A stretch of DNA of 64,000 nt, from the NCBI GenBank assembly GCA_029959085.1, contig JARWIR010000002.1, positions 60,070,154-60,134,153 on the forward strand, written 5' to 3'. This stretch comes from Nemophila menziesii. Lineage: Eukaryota > Streptophyta > Magnoliopsida > Boraginales > Hydrophyllaceae. Below, piece after piece: positions 46,226 through 58,884 of this stretch; position 1 is the stretch's first letter; the number at the start of each line of letters is the position of its first letter. A model generated the notes under the pieces. It was given only the letters and a program-made list of their open reading frames with translations. It was not told the origin of the DNA and did not search any database. The translations under genes were made by a program, and so were the position numbers.

Positions 46226-47050
46226 AATACATGTTTTCATAGCTAAGTATGTATTAAACTTACACACGACTTGATGTGTACATTTACTACATGGTGTTAA
46301 CTAATAATTAATAAGCCGATGAGATTTAATTAAGGATGTAAATTAGATCTAAGGTATAATTTAGATCCTATCAATCTCAATTAGTTCATCTTCTTTTGGA
46401 AAGAGGGGCAACAAATTTAATGTACTCCACGTAGGTTAAACATAATAGTCGATAATTGAGAATATATTACATTTATTAATGACTACATACATATTTGACA
46501 TCCAATAATTCTAACTATGCCAAAGAAAATATAAGTAAGGTAGAGCTAGAAAAAAATATATAGCAAACATTGCATTCTAGAATAAGAATTTCACCATATA
46601 TTGCACTTAGGCCTTTTTGTTTGCACTTTCACTTAAAGGGTCTTAATCTAATTCTTAGATCAAGTCTCAATGCATGGGGCTTAACTAATAACATAATGTG
46701 GGAGAAATTTAATTAAAGATATACATTACATCATATCAATCTCAATAAATTCATATTCTTTGGGATATAAAGGGCAACAAACTTATTGTCTCAACATACA
46801 ATAACACAATCAATTATCATCGAGAATGTGTTACATTTATTGATTACTACATACATAGTTCTAACTTGGCTAAAGAAATTAGAAGACAGGTAGAGCAAGG
46901 GAAATTATATTGCAAACAACAAACTGTAGAATAAGAAATACACAATCAAAAACAAATGAAATTATAAATTAGAAGGAAGGTAGAGCAAGGGAAAATATAT
47001 GAGCCACCACACTGATCCATTTGTAGACAAGAAATGATAAAAGCATTAGA
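46225..47050. repeat. Module G copy 4: two tandem units
   Basis: Units start near 46317 and 46698; the first is shortened. A short duplicated piece 'agaaggaaggtagagcaagg' around 46972-46991 repeats 'gaagacaggtagagcaaggg' from 46882 onward. Confidence 0.55.
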
Positions 47051-47830
47051 GTATCTATAAAAAACAATCTTTCTTAACAATAATGATAAAGAGAAGTTAT
47101 TATTTTTGGTCGTATAAACAAAGAATACACTATTGAAAAATTAACTTTAAGAAACAATGTAATAAATTAAATAAAATTAACCCTTTCACCAACCTAAATT
47201 GAAATGACATGGCTATCAATCGGTGAGATGTGAGCAGATAGATAATTGAACTTAGATCTGGATAAAAATGATCAATGGAGGATAAAAATTAGAAGAGATC
47301 TTTTAAAAACTAAAATTGCGACTTAAGAAGAGATGAATATTTGATAATGATAAAGGGACATCAGTAGTGTTTGATAATAAGAGAGATTATGTCATGTGCA
47401 AACAAAATGACTTTATATATACTTGAAAAAAAAGAGAAAAGAATAAAATGATTTGTAGATACAATACAATTTCATAAAAAATATTCAAAATAAACATTGA
47501 GCAATTTATGCAAGAAAAACAAAGACATTGGTCTTTTTATTTTTGAGTGATTTGACTTGTGGGTTAGGAAACTATTTTTATGGCACATATAAAGAAGGTG
47601 TAAATATATTCGTTCTTCAAATGGGACTACTGAAAATACATTGGTCAATTTATACCCAATACTATAAATACCCAACAAACACTCAGATTTTTCTCATTAA
47701 ACACACTTTTCTCTCCACTTTTCCATACCAGACAAAAGAACATTCTCTCTCCAATGAAGAGCACTCACGGATTTCTCTATCTTTGTTGCTGGCTACTCAA
47801 ATGTTTAGAAGACAGTAAATCATAAAAAAA
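47050..47830 (+). promoter_or_regulatory. Module H copy 3 upstream region: TATA box and short first exon
   Basis: The clearest of the H promoters. 'TATAAATA' lies at 47663-47670, a CT-rich leader ('ctctccacttttcc') follows, and an ATG at 47754-47756 opens 'MKSTHGFLYLCCWLLKCLE' before a stop. The ATG lies 84 nt after the TATA box. The first exon's amino-acid conservation among H1, H3 and H4 supports it being coding in the ancestor. Confidence 0.45.
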
Positions 47831-47974
47831 CTCTGTGATACCTAATAATACAAGCTAGAGGAGCAATAGAAAATGTTTGACTTTGTCTTCCTGTTCACCT
47901 TCCTCCATTCTCTGGGTTTTTACTCTATTCTTTGTTTGTTTTTTCTTATTTTCTCAAAAACGGAGTTGATTACA

Positions 47975-48895
47975 TTAACCACTCAGTGATTTCTTGGATA
48001 AACAATGAAATACAATTTACACTCAGGTGTTAAAATGAAGTATGTGAAGTGCAAATCAGTAATTTTTGCATGCAGCTGCATATTTCTTAATGTATTTGTG
48101 TACACACATTATTACTTAGTTATTTTCCCATCTAAATCTAAACCCGTACAGTTTGAATAAACAACGCTTAGTGTTTTAAACACGATTTTAACACATAATG
48201 GTGAACGCCTCTTTGTTTCTGATTTTTTTAGATAATGAGGTTGTATTACTCATTAATTTTATGTTAAAATCAGAGAGTATTTATTACTCAGATTTGTTAC
48301 CCTTTTTGATAAAATGATTACAATTTTATTACTTAGTGCTTAGCTTTATAAACGTATTTTGAGCGTTTAGTCATAAACAACTCTTTTTTTCATGATTTTT
48401 TTTACATAATGAGGTTATATTACTCACTAATTTGTGTTAAAACTCTACGAATGTATTATATATAGTTGTTGAATACTCATAGATCTGCTGCATTGCTTAA
48501 ATAGGTTTATTCAATAAATTTTTTTTAAAACTAAGAAAATATGTAATAATAAAAAATTCTTGTTTATCATATTCCTGATTGAATACTCAGATTTTTGTGT
48601 TTCAGTACCAAGAGAGGTTTATTCCTCCGTAATTTTACATATTCCACTGAGTAATTTTGTACTCAGTGATATGGTATCATTCAAGGTCTAAGTATATACC
48701 TTTTACTCAGCGACTGAGAACCTACCTACTGCTCATAGGATAAGTATCTTGGTACTACTTAGTGACTACACACATAGCCTCTGAGTTGTTTTGTTACTCA
48801 ATTATTTTTCATTTTAGATAGACCAGAAAAATGGTTATGTCAAGTTAATCTTTGATTCACTAAATAATTCAAATTTAATCAGGGTCTAAATAAGT
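47975..48895. repeat. ACTCAG-rich tract, copy H3
   Basis: Homologous to 15545-16505, with a deletion near 48640 where two ACTCAG units are merged. Confidence 0.6.
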
Positions 48896-48929
48896 AGTTG
48901 TAATTTTTTTGATTACTCCGACATTTTCT

Positions 48930-49794
48930 ATGTGCCTCTATCGTTATTTTATATCCCCAAAGACTTACAAGACATATGTTGTTTAGAAGGGCTATTCAAT
49001 CTCATTAATAAACTTGGGTAGACGATAGATCATTTTTCTGACTACAATATGACGCACCTAAATCTACTATTGCAGGCCTTATATACGAGAGACGCTATAT
49101 ATATAAGCACTTTAAGAAGTCTGATAGAGTACTAAAATCAGTAATAGAATATTTTTCAACCGAATCCGGAGCCTTTAAACTTAGAGGTAAGAAGTATGGA
49201 TCACCCTAACAGAGATCAAAATAATGTTAGGCATTTCGGTTCTGAATACATATTGAAGGAGCTTTTGAAAAAATGTAGCACAAGAAGTACGATTTAAATT
49301 AGAAAATTTTATGATGTCAAACCTATAAATAGTATAATCGTTTTTACAAGAATCTTGAGGATAATTCGTGAAGAATAATTTATCTTGGAAGATAGAGAGA
49401 ATTTTGCGAAACTAATGTCAATACTGACACACAATACTATATGCTTTACAAAATGTCATTATAGGTAAAGCACTGGCATGCGGTTGTATGGGAGAACTTG
49501 GATGAGTTGCAATTTTATGCTTCAGTAAGTATCTTATAACCATAATAGATAATACTAATCTTTTGTAAATATTTTAAATAAGCCCTAGTTCTCGAGCACG
49601 TGAACTAGAAAAAGATATAGAGTCGAGCACAATACCTTGTTTTCTCTACTAGAACTATCCAGTTGGAGAAACAAAGATACGCCCATATGAAGCACGAAAA
49701 AAAGGTTATGATATTAAATATATCTTGGTTGTAATTAAATATATTGGTAAGTGTATTAGATGAGTCGAAGTAATACCCCGTTAATCGTACATTA
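48930..49794 (+). pseudogene. H gene exon remnants, copy 3
   Basis: Shows, in broken frames, the 'MTHLNLLLQALY' area, 'FKKSDRVLKSVIEYFSTES' with 'GAFKLRGKK', a middle block absent from H2 (about 49215-49370), and 'ENFAKLMSILTHNTICFTK' near 49390-49460. An acceptor- or donor-like edge is not obvious. After 49560 a further block shared with H4 continues to 49794, where foldback sequence starts abruptly. The family is unknown. Confidence 0.45.
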
Positions 49795-51074
49795 CATCCT
49801 CGCGGTTTAATCAGAATCATATATCACGTCGAGGGACATTGAGGAATAAAATGTGCTCCTTTATAATTTGAATTTATTTTCTTCATTGATATAAGTCTAT
49901 TTCACGTTGTGTAGGGACCAACAACGCCATTTACCCTCTGTTATTATCTTTAGATCAATTTACCCAAATATATAATTCTGTCCCAAAATGTGAGATACCA
50001 ATAGTTCATATAATATGAACATATAGTATATGATGTTTCTTTTTTTTTCTAGGAACATGGTTCTCTTCAAAAATTTATGTATGATCTCACTACATATGAG
50101 GATGCAAACAACTGGATAAGCTAGCAGAGTTAGAGTTATTGACATTACATAACTCACTATCCTTGAATCAAACTTCTAAAAGGCTGATGACAATATGTAT
50201 TTTATCTAGACCGTTTAATGAAGAGAATGTTTTTTGAGTTTTACTCAATCAGATGCAGTGATGATTCTACTCTCTATTTATTTATAAGAGTATTTTTACC
50301 TATTTTGCATAATATATGGACAAATCAAGCCATTTAGAGGTTTATATAATTTTGTACTGTAACATTGTATAATAGGAACATGAATACTTGGAAAATTTGG
50401 CTATTATATATAACATAGGGACCAATGGTTCGATTATTCCTTGATATGGATTTGTTTATATTGTTTTAGAATTGAGATTGATGAAAGGAAATATAAGAGA
50501 CAAATATAGCTACGGTTACAAAGCCATGGCCCCTTTCTTTAGAGCTAGATTATTTTACTAAGCAATAGGGAGCCCGAGACACTTGGGTGGCCAGCCTTTT
50601 TGTTGAGATGGTGTCCTGATGAATGAAATTTGCTACTATTAAAACACATGGGTAAATTCGAATTGTGCATAAAGGGTAACTTGTTACTATTACCAATCCC
50701 ATTTTGAATCCACTAGGTTTGATCATAGGTGAACATAACAATTTTTTAAATAGAGGATATTTAATGATATTGGTTAATATATGTATAAAAAGGGGATCAT
50801 GAGCTTTTATTTTATTTCATATATCTTACAATGAAGCTCACGGTTTTCTTGTCCAACTATCTGCACAAATTAACTTATTAAAAAAGGATTAAATAAAGAT
50901 ATAAAAAATCCTATAAAGATCAATTTTTTTTTTTGCAATTCAAATTTTTTAATAGAAAATCCTAAACCAAAACAATATTATCCTAATCAAAAAAAATTAA
51001 CAATATAATCTTAATTTTTTCTAGTTTGTTTTAAATCTCACAAAATGTGTACTTATTTGGTGTTTAATTTATTT

Positions 51075-51185
51075 TTTAAAATTAAATTTACGAGAGTGCC
51101 TTCAGGCACGAGTTTATACATTTTACATATATATATATACTAGATATGAATCCGTGACAAAAGGAACTCTAATAAAATTAATTTA
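51075..51185. repeat. Internal hairpin, foldback copy 3
   Basis: Equivalent to 8180-8305: 'gagtgccttcaggcacgag' on the left and 'gaaggaactc'-like sequence (mutated to 'aaaaggaactc') on the right of a short AT run ending 'actag'. Confidence 0.5.
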
Positions 51186-51464
51186 GAAAAATAAATATAA
51201 CACATGTGGTTAGAGGTAAACAATTATTGAGATAATAAACTGATAAATGTACACCCAAACACAAAAAAATTTAATGCATTTTGCACAAAAAGATACATAA
51301 ATATAAATCAATCAACCAAAATATATCTTATGTAATAAAAAATAAGAATCTCAAATAATTGATATGACATAAATATAAAATAGCTCATAACTGCTAAATG
51401 TCTTTTTTCTTGAATCTTTTAAATATTGTTATTTATTTTTTGTGCATCTGTTTCATAACTCTAC

Positions 51465-51673
51465 AAAACGTAGATATATCTACTTACATACATCGCTCGA
51501 CAATACCAAAAAAATCTAATTGATTCAACTATCCAAAGCGTACGTCATTCTTGGTCCGCTCTTTAAAATAAAAGAAAGTAAAATAATTATGTGAAGGATC
51601 ATACCTAACAATAGTCGTAAAGATAAACTATAAATACCCATATGTCTCATACTTGTACAAAACGTGGATATAT

Positions 51674-51714
<41 letters not shown>

Positions 51715-51845
51715 CAATACAAAAGTTATATGATCAATTAATTAGTGCCAAAGCGTACACCATTCTTGGTCCAGGTAATTTTCTGCTTCACTGTAAAAAT
51801 AAGCAGAAAAAAAACAATTATGTAAAGGATATTACATAATAATAG
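51465..51845. repeat. Direct repeat pair with (TA)n, foldback copy 3
   Basis: Two units as in 8510-8885, the second interrupted by an AT expansion at 51676-51711. Confidence 0.6.
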
Positions 51846-51879
51846 TCATAGAAAAAGAAAAAAAACTCACACACCATCC

Positions 51880-52630
51880 TTTTACTTATGATACAGTAAA
51901 AGTGTCCCAGTGTGGTCATAAAATGGCCATTGTAGGATTTGTACCAAAAATAATAAAAAACACAACTATAATTATACTTAAATCAAGCAATTCTGAAAAT
52001 TGTAAAAATGATTAGATTAGGTTAAAAGAAATATAACATTATTTTTTTAGTTTAAAAGCTTTCGATGGTCATAAAATAGTCATTGTATGATTTGTATAAA
52101 GAAATAGTAAACAAATAATATAAATATGTTAATTAAAAAATTAGTGAAAAAAATCTCACAGCATACAACTTCATTTCTCATACGGCGAAAGCTTCCAATG
52201 ATCATAAAATGACCTGACTTGTATAAAAAAATAATAAACGTAACATAATAGATATATTAATTAAAAAATAATTAAAAAAACATACAAACATACGTGTAAG
52301 CAGCATCACTCCTCATACAATAAAAGTTTCAATGAGCATGGTATGATTTGTATAAAAAAAAGAATAGATATATTAATCAAAAAAATGAATAGAGAAATAG
52401 TAAAGAAAATAAAAACTCACATAACGCAACATCACTTCTCATACTATAAAAGCTTCCAATGGTCATAAAATAATTTATATAAAATAATACCAAACAAAAG
52501 AAAAATAGATATATTAATTAAAAAACTAAAAAACTCACAATATCCGTTTTCCATGTAGCATCGTACTTCTCATACTTTTTTTGACAAACATCACTCCTCA
52601 TACGTAAAAGGCTTCCAATAGTTATAATAT
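51880..52630 (-). repeat. Tandem monomers in right arm of foldback element 3
   Basis: Same monomers as in copies 1 and 2, starting near 51895, 52065, 52175, 52310, 52438 and 52595. Confidence 0.65.
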
Positions 52631-52638
52631 GCCCATGG

Positions 52639-53275
52639 CCATTGTACTCATATGGAAGGCTAGGATGAAAAGCTTTCACGAAAGGAAAAAATGGGACATC
52701 AATGAAATTATAGTGAAAGTTAAGTTTAATATAAAATATCTTTTCAACAAAGATGGAAAGAATAAAGATGACCGTCTAAATAAGGTTGAAGACACTATAG
52801 GAAGCGAGGGAGATAATAATCCTATTCTATGGGATAAAGCTGATAATGTTTAGCTTTGTGACTCTTCACATGTTAACTGCTGGGAACCAACTAGTATGGC
52901 ATCTCTGGCGGTTAATAAGGAGGGCGGTACTAAAATGGTGATCACCAAAAAAGCAAGAATACCAATGTGGAGGGAGAAATGTGGGCCGTTTTATGGGCCA
53001 TGACATCGGCTACGGATCTCAATTGTAAGAGTAGCTCGTTCTACTTGGATAACCTTGAGGTAGTTCAAGGTATTAAAAGGAAGAGGGGTATTAACTAGAG
53101 GATTCACCCCATGACCTACGAGGCATGGAGGTGGATAGGACAATTCACAGACTGACTAAACATTGATATATCTTCTTGTCCGTATCATTCTCTCGTTGAG
53201 TTCTTTATTAGTAATAGTAATCTATATTATTGATGTAAGAAGTAACTAATATGTAATCTCATTTGACAAAAAAAA
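52639..53275 (+). mobile_element. 5'-truncated LINE fragment with target-site duplication, in foldback 3
   Basis: Flanked by 'atgcccatgg' at 52629-52638 and 'atgcccatg' at 53276-53284 after a short A run. It starts with an open piece of about 70 codons ('FHERKKWDINEIIVKVKFNI'), the linker before RNase H. RNase H remnants follow, with an internal deletion near 53148 that removes the 'HNGVAHTLAK' area kept in copy 2. It shares its 5' truncation point with 36480. Confidence 0.75.
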
Positions 53276-53284
53276 ATGCCCATG

Positions 53285-53849
53285 TCAGGATTTGTATAAA
53301 ATAACTGTAATTACACTTAAATTCGATAATTCTAAAGATTGTAAAAGGGATGAAATTAGGTTAAAATAATTCAGTTTTTTAGAATTTTAATGGTAAAAAT
53401 TAATTTTTTAACTAAATTTAAGTTCTTCGATTGTTGATGGCAGATTAATGATGGTGAAGAATGGTTCCCGAGTGGCAGAAATTTTCTTGTGCAAGAGAGC
53501 CTACATGTTGGGAAGGTGAGTGTGAAGAGACTTCTTTTTGTTTTTTTTCCAATGTTATGCGAGTGGGAAGATATGTTTCAAATTTTATGTTTCTGATATT
53601 TCAAAGATAAAAACTAGTTGAGTTATTTGAGGATTTTAACGTAACAAAAAAATTGCAAATATAAGATAGATCTAATGGTTGGAAAATATATAAAAAAATC
53701 AAGACATTTCAAACCATCGATTTAAATCAAACAATCTAAACCATTACTTTAAATTGATCTAAAGGTCAAAAATCATAGAAAACTAATCCGATAGTTAAAA
53801 AAATATGGAGGCGAATAGAGACATTTAGCGTCGTTGGCCTTCTCCTATA
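53285..53849 (-). repeat. Outer right inverted arm of foldback element 3
   Basis: Homologous to 9640-10184 and 37110-37664; 'aaatcaagacatttc' at about 53696-53710 is preserved. Confidence 0.65.
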
Positions 53850-53861
53850 TTATATATATAT

Positions 53862-55135
53862 GTCATGATGCTTGGAGATGATGGAATTTAATTTTAATGA
53901 TGTTTGTTAGCCAATGAGAATGCTAATGTTGTTTGTCGGTGACGAAGTTTCATTGTTTCATCAACTTTTACTTCATGTTATGATTTGTTTGTTGATATTC
54001 AAATACATTTCGTGTGGTGAATGAGCTATTGCATATTTCTTACTTTTAAATAAAAATTTGAAAAGATAAAGCTATGACCTACTTTCTATAACTAAAAGAT
54101 GAAAAGTTAAGAACCATAATTATTAGTTTACTTCTTTTAGAGTCAACCAGTTTGTTCAGTTAGTAAGAGAGAGATAAATCTTAAATTTTAGAATTTCATT
54201 TTTCCACGACAGTGATTATTGACATATAAAATAATCTTCTTACATAATCATATATTACAAAAGTTATCGTATTATAATCCGGTGAGCATCCAGTTGTCGT
54301 CAAAGAATAATATGTAAACATTTTACATTTAAACACTTTCAATAAACAAAATTACATTTGACTGTTTTACAAGAAATGACTTGATACTTTATGGTTTGTG
54401 ATTGTCAATGTTGCTTGCAATATACAATGGTCTGCATTCTTCACTCTTTGGGTCCATCCAAAGGAGAAGTATAGCTTCTTTTGTGGCATCTTTTGAAAGG
54501 CTTCCCCTTGTTCAAAGGATTGTAATTTTCACAAATGACAATTTTTCAGGTTGTTTTTTCTTAGGGAGAACCCTAAAGCAATACAATACAAGTATTAATC
54601 GACATAAAAGAAAAGATTACAAAATAGCTTATTTGTTTATATTAGAAAAATATTTATTTTAAATGTGAATTAAATGTTACTATTCATGATTTTACAAGTA
54701 TCTAAAACAGAGTTTACTAAATAAGTTACACTAGGTTGTTTTACAGGTGTAGATCCATTATTAATGCTAGGTTTTCCACATGTTTTTTTTCATCCTTAGC
54801 CTTGATGAAAATTACCATAAAGCCTCTTCATTTACATCACATTCCCTAAAGTTAGGCAATGATCGAACCTTTTCCTATAAAACTTGAATATATTATACAA
54901 CAAGTTTTCATGACTAAACACGTATTGCTCTTAAACCCTTTTTTGTTGTTTTCACTTAAGGTAACCATATTTCATTAAGAGGGTATGAGGCTATTTCGAG
55001 AAAAGTTTATTTGTATGTTTAAAATATTAAATAACAATTAAGATGAAAAAAATTAATCAAATATTTTTTATATATTCAATACTTTAATAAAAAGATATGC
55101 ATTATTTGCACTGTTTTGAGATTGTTTTAATACTT
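53862..55135 (+). other. Module P copy 4, region upstream of PPR pseudogene
   Basis: As for 10213-11460. An 86-codon open piece (54402-54662) carries 'SFERLPLVQRIVIFTND' and 'RTLKQYNTS', matching copy 2. Family not recognised. Confidence 0.45.
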
Positions 55136-55139
55136 TATA

Positions 55140-56180
55140 AATTATGTTGGCTATATCAATTTATGTTAAGGTTTTGAGATTGATAATTATACCTTTACCA
55201 TCTGTTTTGAATGCCTGTACAAAGGGGAAGGCTATTAGAGGATGCACAGACATAGTCGATTGTATTAAAGGGTTTTTAAAACAATGTACTTGTGTTGAAT
55301 TATTTGATTCATTTTTATGCACGGTGTGGTAAGCTAGATAAATGGAAGAAAGTGATGTTTGAGAATTTGTTGTTTCTTGGACTAGTTTCATATGTGGGTA
55401 ACCTACGCAGGGTCAACTTAAGAAGGCAGTTAAGTTGTTTTTTGAGATGGTTATAGATGGTATTATGCCTAATTAAATGACTTTAGTGTGTGTGATTTCA
55501 GATTGTGCAAAGTTACGGGATCTTGAGTTAGGGGATATTGAGTAAGGGGATATTGAGTTAGGGAAAACTGTGTGATATAGTTGGGGAGTCAGGGGTGAAT
55601 CTATATACTGTTATGGTGAATACACTTTTCGATGTGTATATGAGAGGATGTTGGTTACTAATAATATATTTTTTAAGAATTTATGTGCACCTAAAGATGG
55701 AAATGGACGCATTTTTTACCTTGAAAGATATTGTGAAGCAAGGACATAAACCAGATAGAGTTACCATTCTATCCGTTATTTCAGCTTGTGCGACATTGGG
55801 TGATAACTGCTACAGAAAGCATTTTCATGCTTGTGTTTCGAGAAATGAATTGGATTATTCAAATAATATTAGTATTTAATTTATTGATATGTATATGAAG
55901 TGTGGGAAGAAATATTGGGATTCTAATGTATTAGATATAATGTCAGAGATAAGGCCTTAGTCTCATGGATTCTGTGATTGTTGGGTTAGTTAAGAATGAT
56001 GGTGTGGAGTTAGCTTAGGACACGTTTAACGAGATGCCAGAGAGTAATCATGTTTCATGCAATGAAGCTTGTATGAGTACGCGATTCCGTTAATTCTTAT
56101 TATGCAAAGAAAGGAGATAAAAGTAAATGAGATAACTACGGTGAATGTTCCTGTTCAAGCTCGATTGAAGTAGACGGAAG
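55140..56180 (+). pseudogene. PPR protein pseudogene (PLS type), copy 4
   Basis: Closest to copy 3. Open pieces include 55595-55879 ('NLYTVMVNTLFDVYMR', 'VTILSVISACATLGDN'). A local duplication of 'gatattgagt..gggg' at about 55530-55560 adds extra copies of the 'LELG' coding segment. Several stops occur upstream. It converges on F4. Confidence 0.7.
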
Positions 56181-56289
56181 GATTTTGATTCACATCAAGA
56201 GAAAACTTTTACCACTTTAATGCTAAACTTATTTTATCAAACAATAATAAATATATACACATAATTAAAAGGTTAGGTAGGATATTCTA

Positions 56290-57480
56290 ATAAATTGCAC
56301 CAAATTCTTACTCCTACTAATAAAAGCAAAAGTAGGTCAAGATTATTTATTTATTCAATATGATTGGTTGTGAGGCCTTCATTAGTCATATAACTTCTGA
56401 AAAATTGAAGGTGGCGCAATTTTTGCATTCTTGAAATAACACATGCCATCTCATTATACTGGTATAGAATGGTGGTCTTGATATCCAACTCCGTGAGTGT
56501 TGAGTGAGAATAATGTCAATAATGGGAACGAACTAGCAATATCTATTGAAGGTTGGATTGATTGGTCATTAAATGACGGGTGGATAAGGTGAACATCTTC
56601 TAAGAGGGCAAATTTCTTCACTGATTCACTTAAAGCCTCGTTGAAATTTTCATAGTACCCATTAAGTTGAAGACATCTCAACTTAGGTGATCTGTCAAAC
56701 CAGATACGAGATTATTACATTAACACATCAGTATAACCATTAAAAAACCTATTATAAAAAGTATAACTCATATTTTAACTCTATGAAGCTGTTACTCTTT
56801 ATTATATTAGATAGTGTAACGAATACTCAGAAATGCCCACATTTCCACATTTCTACACTGTCAAGATATACACATATGTCTAGTCTAATTGTACATACAT
56901 ATAGAAGCGGAACCATTTATAGTTGAAGGGGAGGGGGTGGAGGCTTGGCCACCCTTGATTTATCAAATAAATAAATAAATTACTTTAATTTAAAATATTA
57001 ATTTGTTATAAAGTCAATGGCCCATCTAAAAATTTTAATCTCTTCTTTTTATGTGTTTTAGTATAATTAAAAATTAAGCATAAAGTTCTTGGTATAGATA
57101 ATTACAGTAAAAAATATATAAACATACAAAGTCTCCTAGTATGTAACTCAAACATTACCGTTTAGGAAATATAATCAATTAGCTCATCGTCCGCTACAAC
57201 TTCAATATTAGTCAATTCTCGTGCGCTAAGATCCATTGTTTCACAAGGCAGCTTCCTTACTTGGAGGATATCCTTTGCACCACGACTCCCCTTATTTTCA
57301 TTTTGACTCTTGGTACATCCAATGATGATGATTTTGATGAAGCGCCACATAGCCTTATTTTTTTATATATTAAGTCACGTTGCATAAATTTTCCACCTGT
57401 CTTTTTTTATTCCTGGTTTGGTTGAAAATCACCATCTTTGGTAATGGTCGACCCTTTTCCTGTAAAAGATGCATATATAA
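56290..57480 (-). pseudogene. F-box/LRR (SKIP19-like) pseudogene, copy F4 (longest open LRR piece)
   Basis: The LRR block (56700-56350) has a 75-codon open frame at 56681-56454 with 'MRCLQLNGYYENFNEALSES' and 'SSFPLLTLFSLNTHG', and after a shift 'YNEMACVISRMQKLRHLQFF'. The 5' block has a 62-codon open frame (57350-57162) with 'ETMDLSARELTNIEVVADDE'. These are in the order of SKIP19-like F-box proteins. The intron between them (about 56710-57160) is conserved. The frame before 57350 shows an F-box-end-like stretch in another phase. Confidence 0.65.
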
Positions 57481-57484
57481 AAAC

Positions 57485-58270
57485 ATGTTTTCATAGCTAA
57501 GTATTTATTAAACTTACACACGACTTGATGTGTACATTTACTACATGGCGTTTAACTAATAATTAATAAGCGGAGGAGATTTAATTAAGGGTGTAGATTA
57601 GATCTATGGGACAGTTTAGATCCTATCAATCTCAATTAGTTAATCTTCTTTTGGAAAGAGGGGCAACAAATTTAATGTACTCTATGTAGGTTAAACATAA
57701 TAGTCGATAATTGAGAATGTATTACATTTATTAATGACTACATACATATTTGACATCCAATAATTCTAACTATGCCAAGGAAAATATAAGTAAGGTAGAG
57801 CTATAGAAAAATATATAGCAAATATTACATTCTAGAATAAGAATTTCACCATATATTGCATTTAGGCCTTTTTATTTGCACTTTCACTTAAAGAGGTCTT
57901 AATCTAATTCTTAGATAAAATCTTAATGCCTGGACAATTTTAGTAAGAGGTCTTCACAAAAGGCTTGATTCTTAACTCAACAACATGGGACTTAACTAAT
58001 CATATAATATGGAGGAGATTTAATTAAAGGTACAGATTACATCCTATCAATCTCAATAAATTCATATTCTTTGGGAAATAAAGGGAATCAAACTTAATGT
58101 CTCAACATACCTTAACACAATCAATCATCGAGAAACATTTATTGATTACTACATACGTAATTCTGAATTGGCTAAAGAAAATACAAGGAAGGTCGAGCAA
58201 GGGAATATATATTACAAACAACAAACGGTAGAATAAGAGATACACAATCAATCATTTTCAAAATTAAGAA
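57485..58270. repeat. Module G copy 5: two tandem units
   Basis: Units start near 57575 and 58012; equivalent to 13800-14660. Confidence 0.6.
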
Positions 58271-58319
58271 AAGAAGTAACAGAATACATCTATTAGCCAT
58301 CACAGTGATCCATATATAG

Positions 58320-58770
58320 ACTTGATAAGAAAGGAAAAAGAATAAAATGATTTTTAAATACAATACAATTTCATAAAAAATATTCAAAATAAACATTGAA
58401 CAATTTTTTTATACAAGGAAAAACAAAGAAATTGGTCTTTTTATTTTTTGGGTGATTTGACTTGTGGGTTAGGAAACTATTTTTATGGCACATATAAAGA
58501 AGGTGTAAATATATTCGTTCTTCAAATGGGACAATCGAAAATCCATTGATCAAATTATACTCAATACTATTAATACCCAACAAACACTCAGATTCGTCTC
58601 ATTAAACATACTTTTCTCTCCACCTTTCCATAACAGACAAAAGAACATCCTCTTTTCAATGAAGAGCACTCACCGATTTCTCTCTCTTTGTTGATGGCTA
58701 CTCAAATGTTTAGAGGACAATAAACCACAACAAAAACTATGTGATACCTAATAATACAAGATAGAGGAGC
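58320..58770 (+). promoter_or_regulatory. Module H copy 4 upstream region and first exon
   Basis: Joined to G after a deletion at about 58320. The TATA-like box is mutated ('ctattaata' near 58568). An ATG at 58659-58661 opens the same short first exon as H1, with one internal stop. Confidence 0.4.
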
Positions 58771-58884
58771 AAAAGAAAATGTTTGACTCTGTCTTCCTGT
58801 TCACCTTCCTCCATTCTCTGGGTTTTTACTATATTCTTTGTTTGTTTTTTCTTATTTTCTCAAAAGCGGAGTTGATTACATTAA

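Larger units (their letters stand above)
49795..53849. mobile_element. Foldback-type DNA element, copy 3 (left arm missing)
   Basis: Begins at 'tacatcctcgcgg', equivalent to about 6818 in copy 1, so the left arm and 1.7 kb are gone. The junction joins H sequence directly ('ttaatcgtac' shared with 60755). The right arm is complete and ends 'ggccttctcctatatt', then an AT run. The truncated LINE lies at 52639-53275, as in copy 2. Confidence 0.7.

Noticed and set aside
51525..51839. Open frames encoding Ile/Tyr runs
   Set aside because: They are translations of the (TA)n tract at 51676-51711.
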